Below the pieces are notes generated by a model. That model made no database searches and had not been told where the DNA came from. It was given only the letters and a program-made list of their open reading frames with translations. Positions 53,146-62,521 of a DNA stretch of 64,000 bases are shown one piece after another. A program made the translations under genes and the position numbers. Positions within the stretch are counted from its first letter, which is position 1. Each line of letters opens with the position of its first letter. Source of the DNA: Endozoicomonas sp. OPT23 (lineage in GTDB: Bacteria; Pseudomonadota; Gammaproteobacteria; Pseudomonadales; Endozoicomonadaceae); contig NZ_PPFD01000002.1 in NCBI RefSeq assembly GCF_009653635.1, positions 310,001 to 374,000 on the forward strand. The letters are read 5' to 3'.

Positions 53146-54588
53146 TTGTCTGCTTCATCTTCGACTGTTTCTGCAAATCTGACTTCACAGTTAATAGTAC
53201 TATCGCGCTACCTTCTTCCATTCGTATTTGGCTTAGTGCTTTGGTACGTACCTGTTCCCGAAGGTATGGAAGACAGAGGTTGGCAGATTTTGACCATATT
53301 CCTGAGCACCTTGCTGGGTGTCATGGTGATGCCTCTGCCTATGTCTGCAGTGACCTTTATGGGGGTGGCAGCGTTAGGTTTGACTCATACATTAACGCTG
53401 AAGCAAGCATTAGCGGGTTATGCGGAGCCTATTACCTGGCTGATCATGCTGGCGTTCTTTATTTCTCACGGGTTTATTAAAACCGGGCTGGGTCTTCGAA
53501 TGGCCTACTGTTTTATGCGTCTGATGGGAAAGAAAACAGTCACTCTTGGTTATGGTCTGGCTCTCACGGATGTAATACTGGCGCCAGCCATGCCCAGTAT
53601 TACCGCCAGAGCGGGAGCTGTTGTAGCGCCGATCATGAAATCCATTGCCGAGGTGTATGACAGCCATCCAGGCGGAACCGCTGGCAGAATGGGAACCTTT
53701 CTGACTCTAACCGTATTTCATGCCAACGCTATCTCCAGCGGTATGTTTCTAACGGCTATGGCAGGTAACCCGTTGGTGGTGAAGCTGGCGGGGGATCAGG
53801 GTGTTGATATCAGCTGGGGAACCTGGGCGTTAGGGGCGATTGTTCCCAGTCTTGTTTGTCTGTTATTGATGCCGTTGTTACTGGCAAAGATTGCTCCGCC
53901 TTCTATCAGAGAAACCCCGAAAGCGGTGACAATGGCGGCTAACAAGCTTACTGAACTGGGCAGCTTGAAGCGAGATGAGTGGATTATGGGAGCCACCTTT
54001 GTTGCTTTGTTGGTGCTCTGGGTCAGTGGTCGTTATATAGGCGTGTCTCCTACATTGGTGGCGATGGTGGGGGTCTGTGTTCTTCTTCTGTCGGGAGTAT
54101 TGAACTGGGACGAAGTGAAAGGCAACAAAGGTGCCTGGGACACCATGATCTGGTTTGGAGCCTTTGTAACAATGGCTCACTACCTGAGTGAATTTGGCGT
54201 TGTGTCCGCACTGAGCCAGAATATCAGTCCATGGTTTCAGGGATTACCAAGCTGGCTGGGAGTGAGCGCTGTTATCGTTGTTTATTACTTTGCCCATTAC
54301 TTCTTTGCAGCGACTACCGCTCAGATCAGTGCCATGTACGCCAGCTTCCTGTTTATCCTTCTGGCAATGGGTGTTCCGGCACTCGGTGCAGCTCTACTTC
54401 TGGCTTATATCAGTAATATTTGCGCGGTTGTCACGCACTACGGCAATGGTCCTGCACCCATCTTATATGGCTCAGGCTATGTACCATTGAAAGTCTGGTG
54501 GCGGGCTGGCTTTATTATGAGTCTTGTTTATCTGGGAGTCTGGTTGACTCTGGGTAATGCCTGGTTGAATTTTCTTGGTTATCTGTGA
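53146..54588 (+). CDS. SLC13/DASS-family anion (di- or tricarboxylate) symporter
   Basis: 480 residues with about 12 membrane helices. Family patterns include AEPITWLIMLAFFISHGFIKTGLGLRMAYCFMRLMGKKTVTLGYGLALTDVILAPAMPSITARAGAVVAPI and, in the second repeat, WFGAFVTMAHYLSEFGVV and YFFAATTAQISAMYASF. It resembles YbhI/2-oxoglutarate-malate translocators and imports dicarboxylates, probably with Na+. Start is TTG 53146 with AAGGGGG about 6 nt upstream; no ATG or GTG fits. Confidence 0.92.
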   Translation: MSASSSTVSANLTSQLIVLSRYLLPFVFGLVLWYVPVPEGMEDRGWQILTIFLSTLLGVMVMPLPMSAVTFMGVAALGLTHTLTLKQALAGYAEPITWLIMLAFFISHGFIKTGLGLRMAYCFMRLMGKKTVTLGYGLALTDVILAPAMPSITARAGAVVAPIMKSIAEVYDSHPGGTAGRMGTFLTLTVFHANAISSGMFLTAMAGNPLVVKLAGDQGVDISWGTWALGAIVPSLVCLLLMPLLLAKIAPPSIRETPKAVTMAANKLTELGSLKRDEWIMGATFVALLVLWVSGRYIGVSPTLVAMVGVCVLLLSGVLNWDEVKGNKGAWDTMIWFGAFVTMAHYLSEFGVVSALSQNISPWFQGLPSWLGVSAVIVVYYFAHYFFAATTAQISAMYASFLFILLAMGVPALGAALLLAYISNICAVVTHYGNGPAPILYGSGYVPLKVWWRAGFIMSLVYLGVWLTLGNAWLNFLGYL

Positions 54589-54803
54589 TGGTTTCTGGGG
54601 ATGTTTTCGAAAATAAAGTGGTCAGGTGTTTGTTTTTGGTAAAAAACGTATTTATACGGATGAAGCATGGTCAGGAAACAGGCAAAATGAATCCAGATGA
54701 GTGATTTCAGATGATATTGCTTGTCTCGGGATATTGACTCTGTCCCGACAGGTTTAAACTCAGATTGAGTAGTCCTGTCAGTTTGTCATGTTCGTTCTTC
54801 TTG

Positions 54804-54830
54804 ATCCGGGTAGCTACCCGGATTTTTTTT
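54804..54830 (+). terminator. Strong intrinsic terminator
   Basis: A perfect 20-bp palindrome (ATCCGGGTAG then CTACCCGGAT, 54804-54823) followed by T8. It lies 215 nt past the transporter stop and 36 nt before a convergent gene end. A second hairpin with TCGGGA/TCCCGA arms (about 54727-54749) sits between, so the long 3' region may be a stable 3' UTR or an independent small RNA. Confidence 0.9.
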
Positions 54831-54866
54831 GCCTGATGAAAAGTGCTCGATAGAAAGTGGCTTTTA

Positions 54867-55070
54867 TCAGCCACCACCAATAGTGTTCATCAACACGCCT
54901 TTCAGTACGAATCCCAGCACGCCAAGACAGAGTGCACCGAAAAGAACTATGGTTCCGAACTTACCTGCTTTTGATTTTTTTGCCAGATCGTAAACGATAT
55001 AGGCCATAAGCAGAATTAAGCCGCTTAACAATACCTTGAGCATCAAGTCTTCAAACTGATCAATATCCAT
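54867..55070 (-). CDS. DUF2788 small membrane protein
   Basis: 67 residues with two membrane helices (LMLKVLLSGLILLMAYIVYDL and GTIVLFGALCLGVLGFVLK) joined by the conserved KKSKAGKFG loop typical of DUF2788. Function unknown. The start at 55070 (MDIDQFEDL) has GGAG 7 nt upstream and is preferred to the ATG at 55094. Confidence 0.85.
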   Translation of the reverse strand: MDIDQFEDLMLKVLLSGLILLMAYIVYDLAKKSKAGKFGTIVLFGALCLGVLGFVLKGVLMNTIGGG

Positions 55071-55200
55071 TCTGGTCTCCTTCACCTTGGGCACATTCTA
55101 TAGTGCAGAAAAACTCTGTCTACACTGAAAATAAGAGATCCGGTAGCCGGTAGTATTGCCCGGAGATAACAAAGGTTTGTACCGGTTACAGGAGAGATCG

Positions 55201-55563
55201 ATGAGTTCCCGCATTCGACTGGTTGATATCACTAAATTAAAAAAATCCTCATGGTTTGTTCAGAGTGAATCTCAGGCTGCCCTTCACAAGGCTCGTGCAG
55301 ATATCACCAGACAAGAAGAATTCCTTGAATCAGTGGGTATGGACAAACATCAACTGAGAGCTTTTATTAACGGTGAGCAATGGTCTGCAGCCTTTAAACA
55401 TAAAGCCAGAGAAGAGTTATTACGTTTTTCTGATCAGCTTAAGCAGGAAATGACTGAAGAAGCCTCTGCCAAGCGGAAAGAGCTTGGCGAAGCCAGAAGG
55501 CTACTGAGTTCCAGAAAGAAAGCCAGAGAGTCTGCGCGCAGACGCAGAACTGGCTTTGTTTAA
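55201..55563 (+). CDS. Hypothetical basic coiled-coil protein
   Basis: 120 residues, largely alpha-helical and charged, with a strongly basic C-terminus (SSRKKARESARRRRTGFV). No signal peptide or known domain. ACAGGAG lies 8 nt before ATG 55201, so the ATG at 55156 is disfavoured. It is 46 nt upstream of the DUF1521-like gene on the same strand and may be its partner or chaperone. Family not recognised. Confidence 0.75.
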   Translation: MSSRIRLVDITKLKKSSWFVQSESQAALHKARADITRQEEFLESVGMDKHQLRAFINGEQWSAAFKHKAREELLRFSDQLKQEMTEEASAKRKELGEARRLLSSRKKARESARRRRTGFV

Positions 55564-55609
55564 GGTTTTTTCATCCATTTAAATCGGAATATGCAGGGAT
55601 TGCAGCACT

Positions 55610-56716
55610 ATGCCAACCATTGATGGAATTAATTCAAACAACCTTCCGAACCCAATAGATCCTACTCAACAGAGTCAAATGGACTTTATGTCAGCCATTT
55701 TTCTGGAGCGGGGGAACATGCTTGACTCAGAAGTTCGACGGATTGTCGGTAATATTGAAAAGTCCAATGAGTTGCTGGTTGGTGTCAATAATATGATCAA
55801 TAAGGCCAATATTGCTCAGTATGGTTCCAGCAATTATACGGCGACAACCTGGCAAACTAATGGTAATAGCATCGTTCTGGATAACGGCTACGGCCTTGCC
55901 ATTCACCCTGATGCCAATGGCAATACCAAATTTACCCTGGTCGATGCTGAAGGCAATAAACTGATGTATCAGAATCAGACGCTGGTTCCTTTAGCGAAGG
56001 GAGAAGCCGCAGATGTACTTCAGGTAGGTATTCCGGTCATGAACGATATGACCTTTGTTCTTGATGATGGTACTGAAATTACTTTTAAGACAGGTACACC
56101 TGATATTCCTTTTAACGCTCAAAATATATCGGGTGGTTTAACCGACATTACTGGCATAACCATTACCCGCGGAACTCAGTCGTTGACGGTGACTAACCTG
56201 AATACAGCGAATCCGGCCATTGGTACTGCAAATCTGAATGGTGTTGCTGTGGATGCGACCAATAATGATGGCTATATATTGCTGGAATCAGGTGGGCTGC
56301 ACTCTTGGGAGTATGACGGCGTAAACACCAATAATATTACAGCGACTGACCCTAACAATGCTTCTGCGCAACTGGGTGGTTATGCGGCCAGAAAGCTGGC
56401 TTTCCAGTCCGCCTTGGCGAATGAATACAGTGGTGGGGCGCCAGTGCTTTCAGCGGAAGAAAGGAATATTCTGGCTCAGGATTTAAAAATTACCTACACG
56501 GATGTCAGCGGCAACGGCAACCTGACTCCAGATGAGTGGGGAAAGCTGAAAAGCTCTCTGCTGAATGCCAAGGAAAACCTCACCAGCAATAATCAGCTGC
56601 AAACGGTGCAGTTACAGAGAGCCATGGCAACGTACAACCAGAATTACGATGCCATGTCGAACTCACAGAATAAAATTTACTCGCTGCTGAGAGATATCAT
56701 CAACAATGTGAAGTGA
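55610..56716 (+). CDS. DUF1521-like protein with helical ends
   Basis: 368 residues, no signal peptide. An N-terminal helical stretch (about 20-75) precedes a beta-rich region (about 78-265) that looks like DUF1521: TTWQTNGNSIVLDNGYGLAI, MTFVLDDGTEITFKTGTP, ITGITITRGTQSLTVTNLN and DATNNDGYILLESGGLHSWEYDG. DUF1521 occurs in some type III secretion effectors as a metal-inducible self-cleaving domain, but the GD-PHV cleavage motif is not seen here. The C-terminal helix (LQRAMATYNQNYDAMSNSQNKIYSLLRDIINNV) recalls secretion filament or tip proteins. It could be a secreted substrate, but no secretion genes are in the window. Confidence 0.65.
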   Translation: MPTIDGINSNNLPNPIDPTQQSQMDFMSAIFLERGNMLDSEVRRIVGNIEKSNELLVGVNNMINKANIAQYGSSNYTATTWQTNGNSIVLDNGYGLAIHPDANGNTKFTLVDAEGNKLMYQNQTLVPLAKGEAADVLQVGIPVMNDMTFVLDDGTEITFKTGTPDIPFNAQNISGGLTDITGITITRGTQSLTVTNLNTANPAIGTANLNGVAVDATNNDGYILLESGGLHSWEYDGVNTNNITATDPNNASAQLGGYAARKLAFQSALANEYSGGAPVLSAEERNILAQDLKITYTDVSGNGNLTPDEWGKLKSSLLNAKENLTSNNQLQTVQLQRAMATYNQNYDAMSNSQNKIYSLLRDIINNVK

Positions 56717-56733
56717 TGTTTATGCTCATCGAA

Positions 56734-57351
56734 TCAGTCGAGACTGATTCCGATATGGCTGACACCGTCATTCTTTGCAATAGTCCTGAGTTTTTTCATG
56801 GTTTCAGGGTTCTGCTTTGACTTACTGATCGTTTCAAAAATCTCGTCAATAAAATCGAGTTGCTGAAGGTACATTTCGTGTTGTTCAATGTACTGTTGCA
56901 GCTCAGTGCCCTTCAACTCCAATGCTTCCGAATACTTGATGAATTTGCCGATAGTGCTGAGGGAGAGTGTCAGTGCGCTGGCTGATTCCCCGGCATCCGG
57001 TTCCATGGAGCAGTTTACAGCACAGATTGTACTGATAATGGCATCGTGCGCGAGTTGAGCACCGAACATTTCAAACTCGTCCATATCAGGGATACAAGGT
57101 TCCAGCCTTTCCAGAAGACGCTCAAAGTTCTTTGCAGACTGGTGACCGGCAATGTTATCCCACAGCATGTTCAGGCAATGCTGGCATTCTGCGGTGTCAC
57201 CAAATTCAACCAGCTCAGAGAACAGTGCGAAATTCGGCCATGCCCTTTCAGCAATAGCGGTGGTGACGGCGGTGAGTTTCCACTCAGGCAGGTTTTCGAG
57301 ACGGCGGATAAACAGGGCGTATTGTCTGCGGGTATTCAAAACAGATTCCAC
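56734..57351 (-). CDS. YjaG/DUF416-family protein
   Basis: 205 residues, helical. Conserved segments YALFIRRLENLPEWKLTAVTTAIAERAWPNFALFSEL and CQHCLNMLWDNIAG match YjaG-type DUF416 proteins of gammaproteobacteria. Function unknown. Single gene convergent with the DUF1521-like gene. Confidence 0.85.
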   Translation of the reverse strand: MESVLNTRRQYALFIRRLENLPEWKLTAVTTAIAERAWPNFALFSELVEFGDTAECQHCLNMLWDNIAGHQSAKNFERLLERLEPCIPDMDEFEMFGAQLAHDAIISTICAVNCSMEPDAGESASALTLSLSTIGKFIKYSEALELKGTELQQYIEQHEMYLQQLDFIDEIFETISKSKQNPETMKKLRTIAKNDGVSHIGISLD

Positions 57352-57422
57352 AATATGAACAGCGATGGTTGTGGATTCTAACCCAGAGCCGGAAATGACG
57401 GAAATGGCTTTAGAGTGCTTGC

Positions 57423-57968
57423 CTAGAGAGCCCAGTTAAAATTAACAGTGACTTTATCCATCTTATAGCTTGAGTTCAGCTCGATATTGGAGTTGTCCAT
57501 CAGGCAGGTTTTTGCTTTCAGCTTGCTACTGAAACGAACCTGACCACAGTCTCCAAATTTAAAACGGGTCTTTTCCTTGATATAGACAACACCTTCTTTC
57601 AAGGGCTTAGCCACTTCCAGGTAATTCAGGCCCACCATAGCAGCGCCAGCAGCAGCTTGCCCAGCGACCTTCTTGGGATTCTTAAGTGTTTTATAAAGCA
57701 GCTTGCCCACATCATCCTTGTTGATGATGTTTTTTTTGCGTGAGCCCAGCTCTGGTACGGAGTACTTACTTTTGCTACTGACATTCTGGAGGGTGAATGG
57801 ATCAATGGTTGAAACATCTCTGGAGTAGGATGTTGAGTAATGGCTGTTCTGAGTAAAATCCGTGTCAGACGATTCAGCCTCTGACGAGATGGGCAGCATG
57901 GAGACAATGAAAGGTGTCCCCAGACTGTATAGATATTTATGGCAACCGCTTAGCTTGCTTCCATTCAT
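57423..57968 (-). CDS. Orphan protein of unknown function
   Basis: 181 residues. The N-terminus (MNGSKLSGCHKYLYSLGTPFIVSMLPIS) is only a poor signal-peptide candidate. A Ser/Thr-rich section follows, then a small hydrophobic Ala/Gly stretch (GQAAAGAAMVGLNYL) and a beta-rich C-terminus with two Cys (FGDCGQVRF and AKTCLMD). It ends with Leu after aromatic residues (VNFNWAL), which could be an outer-membrane or pilin-like end. No family recognised. The start is uncertain. Confidence 0.55.
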   Translation of the reverse strand: MNGSKLSGCHKYLYSLGTPFIVSMLPISSEAESSDTDFTQNSHYSTSYSRDVSTIDPFTLQNVSSKSKYSVPELGSRKKNIINKDDVGKLLYKTLKNPKKVAGQAAAGAAMVGLNYLEVAKPLKEGVVYIKEKTRFKFGDCGQVRFSSKLKAKTCLMDNSNIELNSSYKMDKVTVNFNWAL

Positions 57969-58431
57969 GGTGTTGATCTCCAGAACAGCGATACCTCGCC
58001 TAACTTCCAGCCTACCAGTCGTACACCATGCTGGCAGGAGATAGACTCCTGATAAACTAATTTAAGCATGCGAATCAGAGTATGAATGTTGTAGCTAACC
58101 CATATAACTACAATGTATAAAACTCTTACTTCATTATTGTTAACTGAAATAATTTCACTTCATATCAACTAAAAAGTACTTACTTGAGCGTTAGTTGTTA
58201 TCGTTTTTATGGGGAAGAGCTTTAGTCAATGAGTGGTCTTATGGCGTTACAGTGGAAACGTGAATGAGAATAATGACAAAAAAATGTCTCTTTAATTACA
58301 GCTAGATTTTCCAGGTAGATTTCTGAAGTATAAGTATTACTGTCATTGAATACCGGTTTGCAGCAATATTGGCCATTAAGACACAGGAATATAATTGCCT
58401 GAATAATAACCCCTTCCTGATAAAGACGAAC
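57969..58431. other. AT-rich intergenic region
   Basis: 463 nt with no convincing gene or RNA. CAGGAGATAGACTCCTG at about 58034-58050 forms a small hairpin (CAGGAG/CTCCTG). The rest is AT-rich and would include the promoters of the two divergent genes. Confidence 0.35.
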
Positions 58432-59040
58432 ATGCTTCTCTATTTTCTCGACTTATTCGGCACCGCTGTTTTTGCCATCAGTGGTGCCTGGCTGGCTTGC
58501 CGAAAAGATATGGATCTTTTTGGCGCAATGGTTCTTGCCTTTGTGACTGCCGTTGGTGGCGGTACGATTCGTGATGTGCTCCTGGGTGCTGTTCCGGTCT
58601 TCTGGATACAGGATACCTGGTACATGGTAGTCATTCTTGCATCAACTTTATTGGCCATTGCTTTTCGCAAGTGGCATTGGCAGACCAAACAGCATATGTT
58701 GATTGCCGATGCCATCGGGCTGTCTGTGTTCACTATTATTGGTATTACCAAGGCACAGGCGTTCGGAGCTTCGCCATTGGTTGCTGTGATGATGGGCGTG
58801 CTGACTGGCTGTGGTGGCGGAGTCATCAGAGATATTCTGGCTGCAGATGTACCTATGGTTCTCAGATCCGAAATATATGCTTCAGCCGCCATGGCGGGCG
58901 GGGCTGTTTATGTATTGCTTGAACCGGTATTTCCCCATACCGAAGTTACTCTGACTGCTGCGGCTCTGGTGCTATTTATGCGTTTGCTGGCGTTGCACAA
59001 AGACGTCTCCCTGCCAAGGTTCACTTTACCTAAAGTCTGA
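58432..59040 (+). CDS. TRIC-type channel / UPF0126 membrane protein
   Basis: 202 residues with seven membrane helices in a 3+3+1 arrangement. The duplicated signature appears twice: FGTAVFAISGAWLACRKDMDLFGAMVLAFVTAVGGGTIRDVLLG, and LSVFTIIGITKAQAFGASPLVAVMMGVLTGCGGGVIRDILA. Bacterial TRIC proteins form homotrimeric cation channels. The ATG at 58432 is chosen; a TTG at 58369 would add 21 hydrophilic residues. Confidence 0.92.
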   Translation: MLLYFLDLFGTAVFAISGAWLACRKDMDLFGAMVLAFVTAVGGGTIRDVLLGAVPVFWIQDTWYMVVILASTLLAIAFRKWHWQTKQHMLIADAIGLSVFTIIGITKAQAFGASPLVAVMMGVLTGCGGGVIRDILAADVPMVLRSEIYASAAMAGGAVYVLLEPVFPHTEVTLTAAALVLFMRLLALHKDVSLPRFTLPKV

Positions 59041-59056
59041 CGTTTATTGTGGTGCG

Positions 59057-59112
59057 GGGTGCTGCAAGAGCACCCTGAAATTCAGAGAACTTTTGCTGAA
59101 TTTCTTTTCTTT
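59057..59112 (+). terminator. Double hairpin terminator
   Basis: GGGTGCT/AGCACCC (59057-59075) is followed by GAAATTCAG (59077-59085) and CTGAATTTC (59096-59104) with a T-rich tail. It terminates the TRIC gene upstream of the fadL-type operon. Confidence 0.75.
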
Positions 59113-59162
59113 ACTCAAACAGGGTCTATAACTTCAAGGCAGATTACGCTTTGAGGTTAACC

Positions 59163-60458
59163 ATGAGCCCTCTCAAAAATCGCTCACTTTTTTCTACAGT
59201 AACCATAACTTTGTGCGGCTTGTTGACAGCTTCTGTCAGTAGCATTTCTTACGGAGCTGGTTACGGCATCAATGAAAACTCTGGCAGTTACATGGGGACC
59301 GGCTTTGCAGGGCGAGCCTCAAACCCTCAGGATGCGTCGATACTGGCATCTAATCCTGCTGGCATGGGTTTTATGGATGCTAGAAGTCTCTCGGCAGGTA
59401 GTGCTTTTATCCTGAAAGGCGGTAAGTTTTCCGGTGATTTTAAATCTGCTTTCTTACAAGAGCCACTTTCCGGCTCTACATCTGATTTCCAGAAAAATAC
59501 CTTTGTGCCCTTTGGGCACATAGTTGTTCCTTTGCATGAACATATTAATCTGGGGTTCAGTGGTTATGCACCGTTTGGAATAGAGCTGGAGTACGATAAG
59601 GGGTGGGTAGGACAGTATTTCGGACTAAAAACCAGCGTTCAGGTGGTTAACCTTCAAGCATCTATTTCCTACAGAATAATGGAACAATTATCTGCCGGTG
59701 TTGGAATTATTGGCTCGTATGTAAAGGGAGAGCTTACACAAAAGACTTTTTTTCCCGACCCAAAAAGTTTTCCCCCAATTATCACATTGCCTGCCAGAGT
59801 AGAGGGTGATGATAAAGCTTTAAGCTGGAATGTTGGTTTTTTATGGCGAGCTAATGAGAAGACTTACCTGGGGCTGGCTTACCATGATCAATTGAAGTTT
59901 ACACTTGAAGGTGACAGTAAAGCAGGTTCTCTCAAGCATAAAGCCAAGCTTGATATCACCATGCCAGAAAAAGTAGCACTGAGTATGACTCATCATATTG
60001 ATAGCCGACTGACATTGATGGCAGAGGCAACCTGGACTCGGTGGAGCCGATTTGAACAGTTCCATGTAAAAGCAGGAAGTATGCTTTCAAGTTATATCCC
60101 AATGAAATGGAAAGATGTCTGGGCATTCAGTGGCGGGATCTCTTATCAACTGCTTCCTGAATGGCAACTCCGTGCTGGATATATGAGAGATAATTCCCCG
60201 GTCGATGATAATAACCGAACAGTTCGCTCACCTGATGCAAATCGCAACTGGTACACCTTTGGCTTTAACTGGAAGCCAGTTTCTGAATTAAGCATTGATC
60301 TCTCATACGCCTATGTAGATATGGGGAAAAGTAATCTCACAGAGCAAAAACATGAAAGTACCCCCCCTCATGGCGTTATACCTACCTATGGTACGTTAAA
60401 CGGTGAATACAATAACCATTCCCATATCATTGCTGCCCAACTGAATTATACCTTTTGA
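59163..60458 (+). CDS. FadL/OmpP1-family outer membrane transporter
   Basis: 431 residues: signal peptide (LLTASVSSISYGAGY), the N-terminal plug hallmark (GYGINENSGSYMGTGFAGRASNPQDASILASNPAGMGFM, with the NPA motif) and a beta-barrel ending in the aromatic residue Phe (AAQLNYTF). It takes up long-chain fatty acids or other hydrophobic compounds across the outer membrane. GAGG sits 6 nt before ATG 59163. It is the first gene of a tight operon with a hydrolase and an MlaA-like protein. Confidence 0.94.
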   Translation: MSPLKNRSLFSTVTITLCGLLTASVSSISYGAGYGINENSGSYMGTGFAGRASNPQDASILASNPAGMGFMDARSLSAGSAFILKGGKFSGDFKSAFLQEPLSGSTSDFQKNTFVPFGHIVVPLHEHINLGFSGYAPFGIELEYDKGWVGQYFGLKTSVQVVNLQASISYRIMEQLSAGVGIIGSYVKGELTQKTFFPDPKSFPPIITLPARVEGDDKALSWNVGFLWRANEKTYLGLAYHDQLKFTLEGDSKAGSLKHKAKLDITMPEKVALSMTHHIDSRLTLMAEATWTRWSRFEQFHVKAGSMLSSYIPMKWKDVWAFSGGISYQLLPEWQLRAGYMRDNSPVDDNNRTVRSPDANRNWYTFGFNWKPVSELSIDLSYAYVDMGKSNLTEQKHESTPPHGVIPTYGTLNGEYNNHSHIIAAQLNYTF

Positions 60459-60459
60459 T

Positions 60460-61740
60460 ATGAAACGGTTCTTTATCCTGTTACTGATAATAAGTGGTGA
60501 GCTTCAGGCTTATGGCTTCCCTATCAGTAACCCCTTTCTTGCAACCATTATTGGAACACCTCCTGCTTTTCGTGCAGTTTCAGAACCAACCACAATTCAG
60601 GAAGCAATTTATGGATTAGCAGAAGACAAGCAGCATAAAGCCCCTGATATCTTTTGGGATGTAAAAACACCCAAATTTAAATTTGCCTGGCAGAAGAATA
60701 AATCACCTCTGGTGGTGATCATCGCTGGAACGGGGGGGCGATTTGATACTTCAAAAGTAGAAGCACTAAAGAAGATTTTTTATCAGAGTGGTTTCCATGT
60801 ACTACAGCTGTCTTCTCCTACCAGCTATGATTTTATAGTGTCCAGCTCTGTATCACATCGTACCGGTTTATCGACACCTGACAGCATTGACTTGTACCGG
60901 CTGATGCAGCAGGCAATCGAACGAGTGAAGTCGTCGAGAAGCATAGCAATCAGTGATTACTATCTGGTTGGCTACAGTCTGGGAGCAATGGATGCCGCTT
61001 TTATTGGTAAGCAGGACAAGGATGAGAGGAAAGTAGGTTTTCGTCGTATTCTTATGATTAACCCGCCTGTTTATCTTGAGCGCGCGGTATCTAATCTGGA
61101 TAAACTCCTGCTTGCAGATGTCCCCGGGGTTGATGATTCTACGGCGTTATTTAATCACTATTTTGATGGTCTGGCAGATTACTTTCGACATCATAAGAGT
61201 ATTGATCTTGAAGCTTCAATGCTTCGATATGTAGAAAAAAATATTGTCGGCTCATCCCGTGAAGAGTTGGCTTTATTAATTGGTATGAGTTTTCGGTTTT
61301 CGGTGGCTGCGATGTTATTCACTTCAAACGCAATGACATTGAACGGTAAATTATTACCTGAAGGTAAAAGGCTTAAGTTGGGAGATAGCAGAACCAAGTA
61401 TATGGAAAGTGCCATGCACTGTAGTTTTCAATGCTATGTTGAGTCAGTTTTGCTGCCTGCTGTCAGAGAGAAAAAGAGCGATACAACATTACAGCAGTTA
61501 TACACAGAAAATAGTTTAACCGTGCTTGCTGACTGGCTTAGAGAAACCCGTTCAATCGGGGTTATGCATAACGCAGATGACCTGATAATTGATCAGGAAG
61601 GGTTGAACTTCCTCTATGACACTTTTGGTCGCAGAGCCCGAATTTACCCAAGGGGAGGACATGTTGGAAACTTCCTCTACAAGGAAAATGTTACTGATAT
61701 GTTGGGCTTTTTTAAAAATGGTTACTTCCCGGACAGTTAG
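60460..61740 (+). CDS. Secreted alpha/beta hydrolase
   Basis: 426 residues: signal peptide (MKRFFILLLIISGELQA), strand and oxyanion turn SPLVVIIAGTGGRF, nucleophile elbow GYSLGAMDAAF (Ser at about 172), likely acid in HNADDLIID and the base in GGHVGNFLY. It is a predicted serine esterase or lipase of the periplasm. It starts one nucleotide after the FadL-type stop and overlaps the MlaA-type start, which suggests it releases or modifies lipids handled by those two proteins. The substrate is not known. Confidence 0.82.
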   Translation: MKRFFILLLIISGELQAYGFPISNPFLATIIGTPPAFRAVSEPTTIQEAIYGLAEDKQHKAPDIFWDVKTPKFKFAWQKNKSPLVVIIAGTGGRFDTSKVEALKKIFYQSGFHVLQLSSPTSYDFIVSSSVSHRTGLSTPDSIDLYRLMQQAIERVKSSRSIAISDYYLVGYSLGAMDAAFIGKQDKDERKVGFRRILMINPPVYLERAVSNLDKLLLADVPGVDDSTALFNHYFDGLADYFRHHKSIDLEASMLRYVEKNIVGSSREELALLIGMSFRFSVAAMLFTSNAMTLNGKLLPEGKRLKLGDSRTKYMESAMHCSFQCYVESVLLPAVREKKSDTTLQQLYTENSLTVLADWLRETRSIGVMHNADDLIIDQEGLNFLYDTFGRRARIYPRGGHVGNFLYKENVTDMLGFFKNGYFPDS

Positions 61741-62521
61741 AAATACAGGTTGGCCGTCATTAATACTGCTGATGATGTTGTCATCGCGGGTCTTTTCTGT
61801 AGAGCGATTGTCGTATTCGGAGCCGTTGAAGCAATTACAGTATCATGACGAGGATAAAGGGCTTCTGGCTCAACCCGGTGATCAACTTGGCTTCCTGGAT
61901 GTTTATGACCCTATCGAACCATTAAACCGATACATATTTGCATTCGATAGAATAGTTGATCGAAACCTGCTAAAGCCTACGGTAAAACTTTATAAAACCG
62001 TAACACCTGTTTTTTTTCGGTCCAGAGTTTCGGACTTTTTTCAGAATCTTAAGGAAATTCCATCCGGTGTAAACAGTCTGCTTCAGTTTGATATCAGGCA
62101 AACCTTTAATGCCATGTTCAGGTTGGTGATCAACTCTACCGTTGGGTTTTTTGGTCTGTTTGATCCTGCATCAGCTATTGGTTTACACCATCAAAGTAAT
62201 GGTTTTGCCAATACGCTGGCATTTTATGGCGTTGGCTCAGGTGCTTATCTGGTTATTCCGTTGTTGGGACCATCGAGTGTCCGCGATATTGCAGGTATGG
62301 CTGTTGATCAGCAGCTGGAAAATCAGATTAATATCGGTAATGTGCCAGAAACAATCTTCCAGCAGCCGGAGTGGTTGGTGTTGTACGGTGTGAACTACCG
62401 CTATACGACATCACTCAGTTACAGTGATTTCAGTTCACCTTTTTTGTACGACCTGATCCGCTTTCTGTATACCAGAAAGCGGGAGCTGGAAGTGGTGATT
62501 GTCGATGATAAATCGATTTAA
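61718..62521 (+). CDS. MlaA/VacJ-family protein without a lipobox
   Basis: 267 residues from ATG 61718. The MlaA core is clear: [68 protein letters not shown], and [17 protein letters not shown]. MlaA normally is an outer-membrane lipoprotein that removes phospholipids from the outer leaflet. Here the signal segment ([17 protein letters not shown]) has no Cys, so lipidation is not expected. The start overlaps the hydrolase gene by 23 nt. An alternative start at 61661 would add 19 residues. Confidence 0.88.
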   Translation: MVTSRTVRNTGWPSLILLMMLSSRVFSVERLSYSEPLKQLQYHDEDKGLLAQPGDQLGFLDVYDPIEPLNRYIFAFDRIVDRNLLKPTVKLYKTVTPVFFRSRVSDFFQNLKEIPSGVNSLLQFDIRQTFNAMFRLVINSTVGFFGLFDPASAIGLHHQSNGFANTLAFYGVGSGAYLVIPLLGPSSVRDIAGMAVDQQLENQINIGNVPETIFQQPEWLVLYGVNYRYTTSLSYSDFSSPFLYDLIRFLYTRKRELEVVIVDDKSI

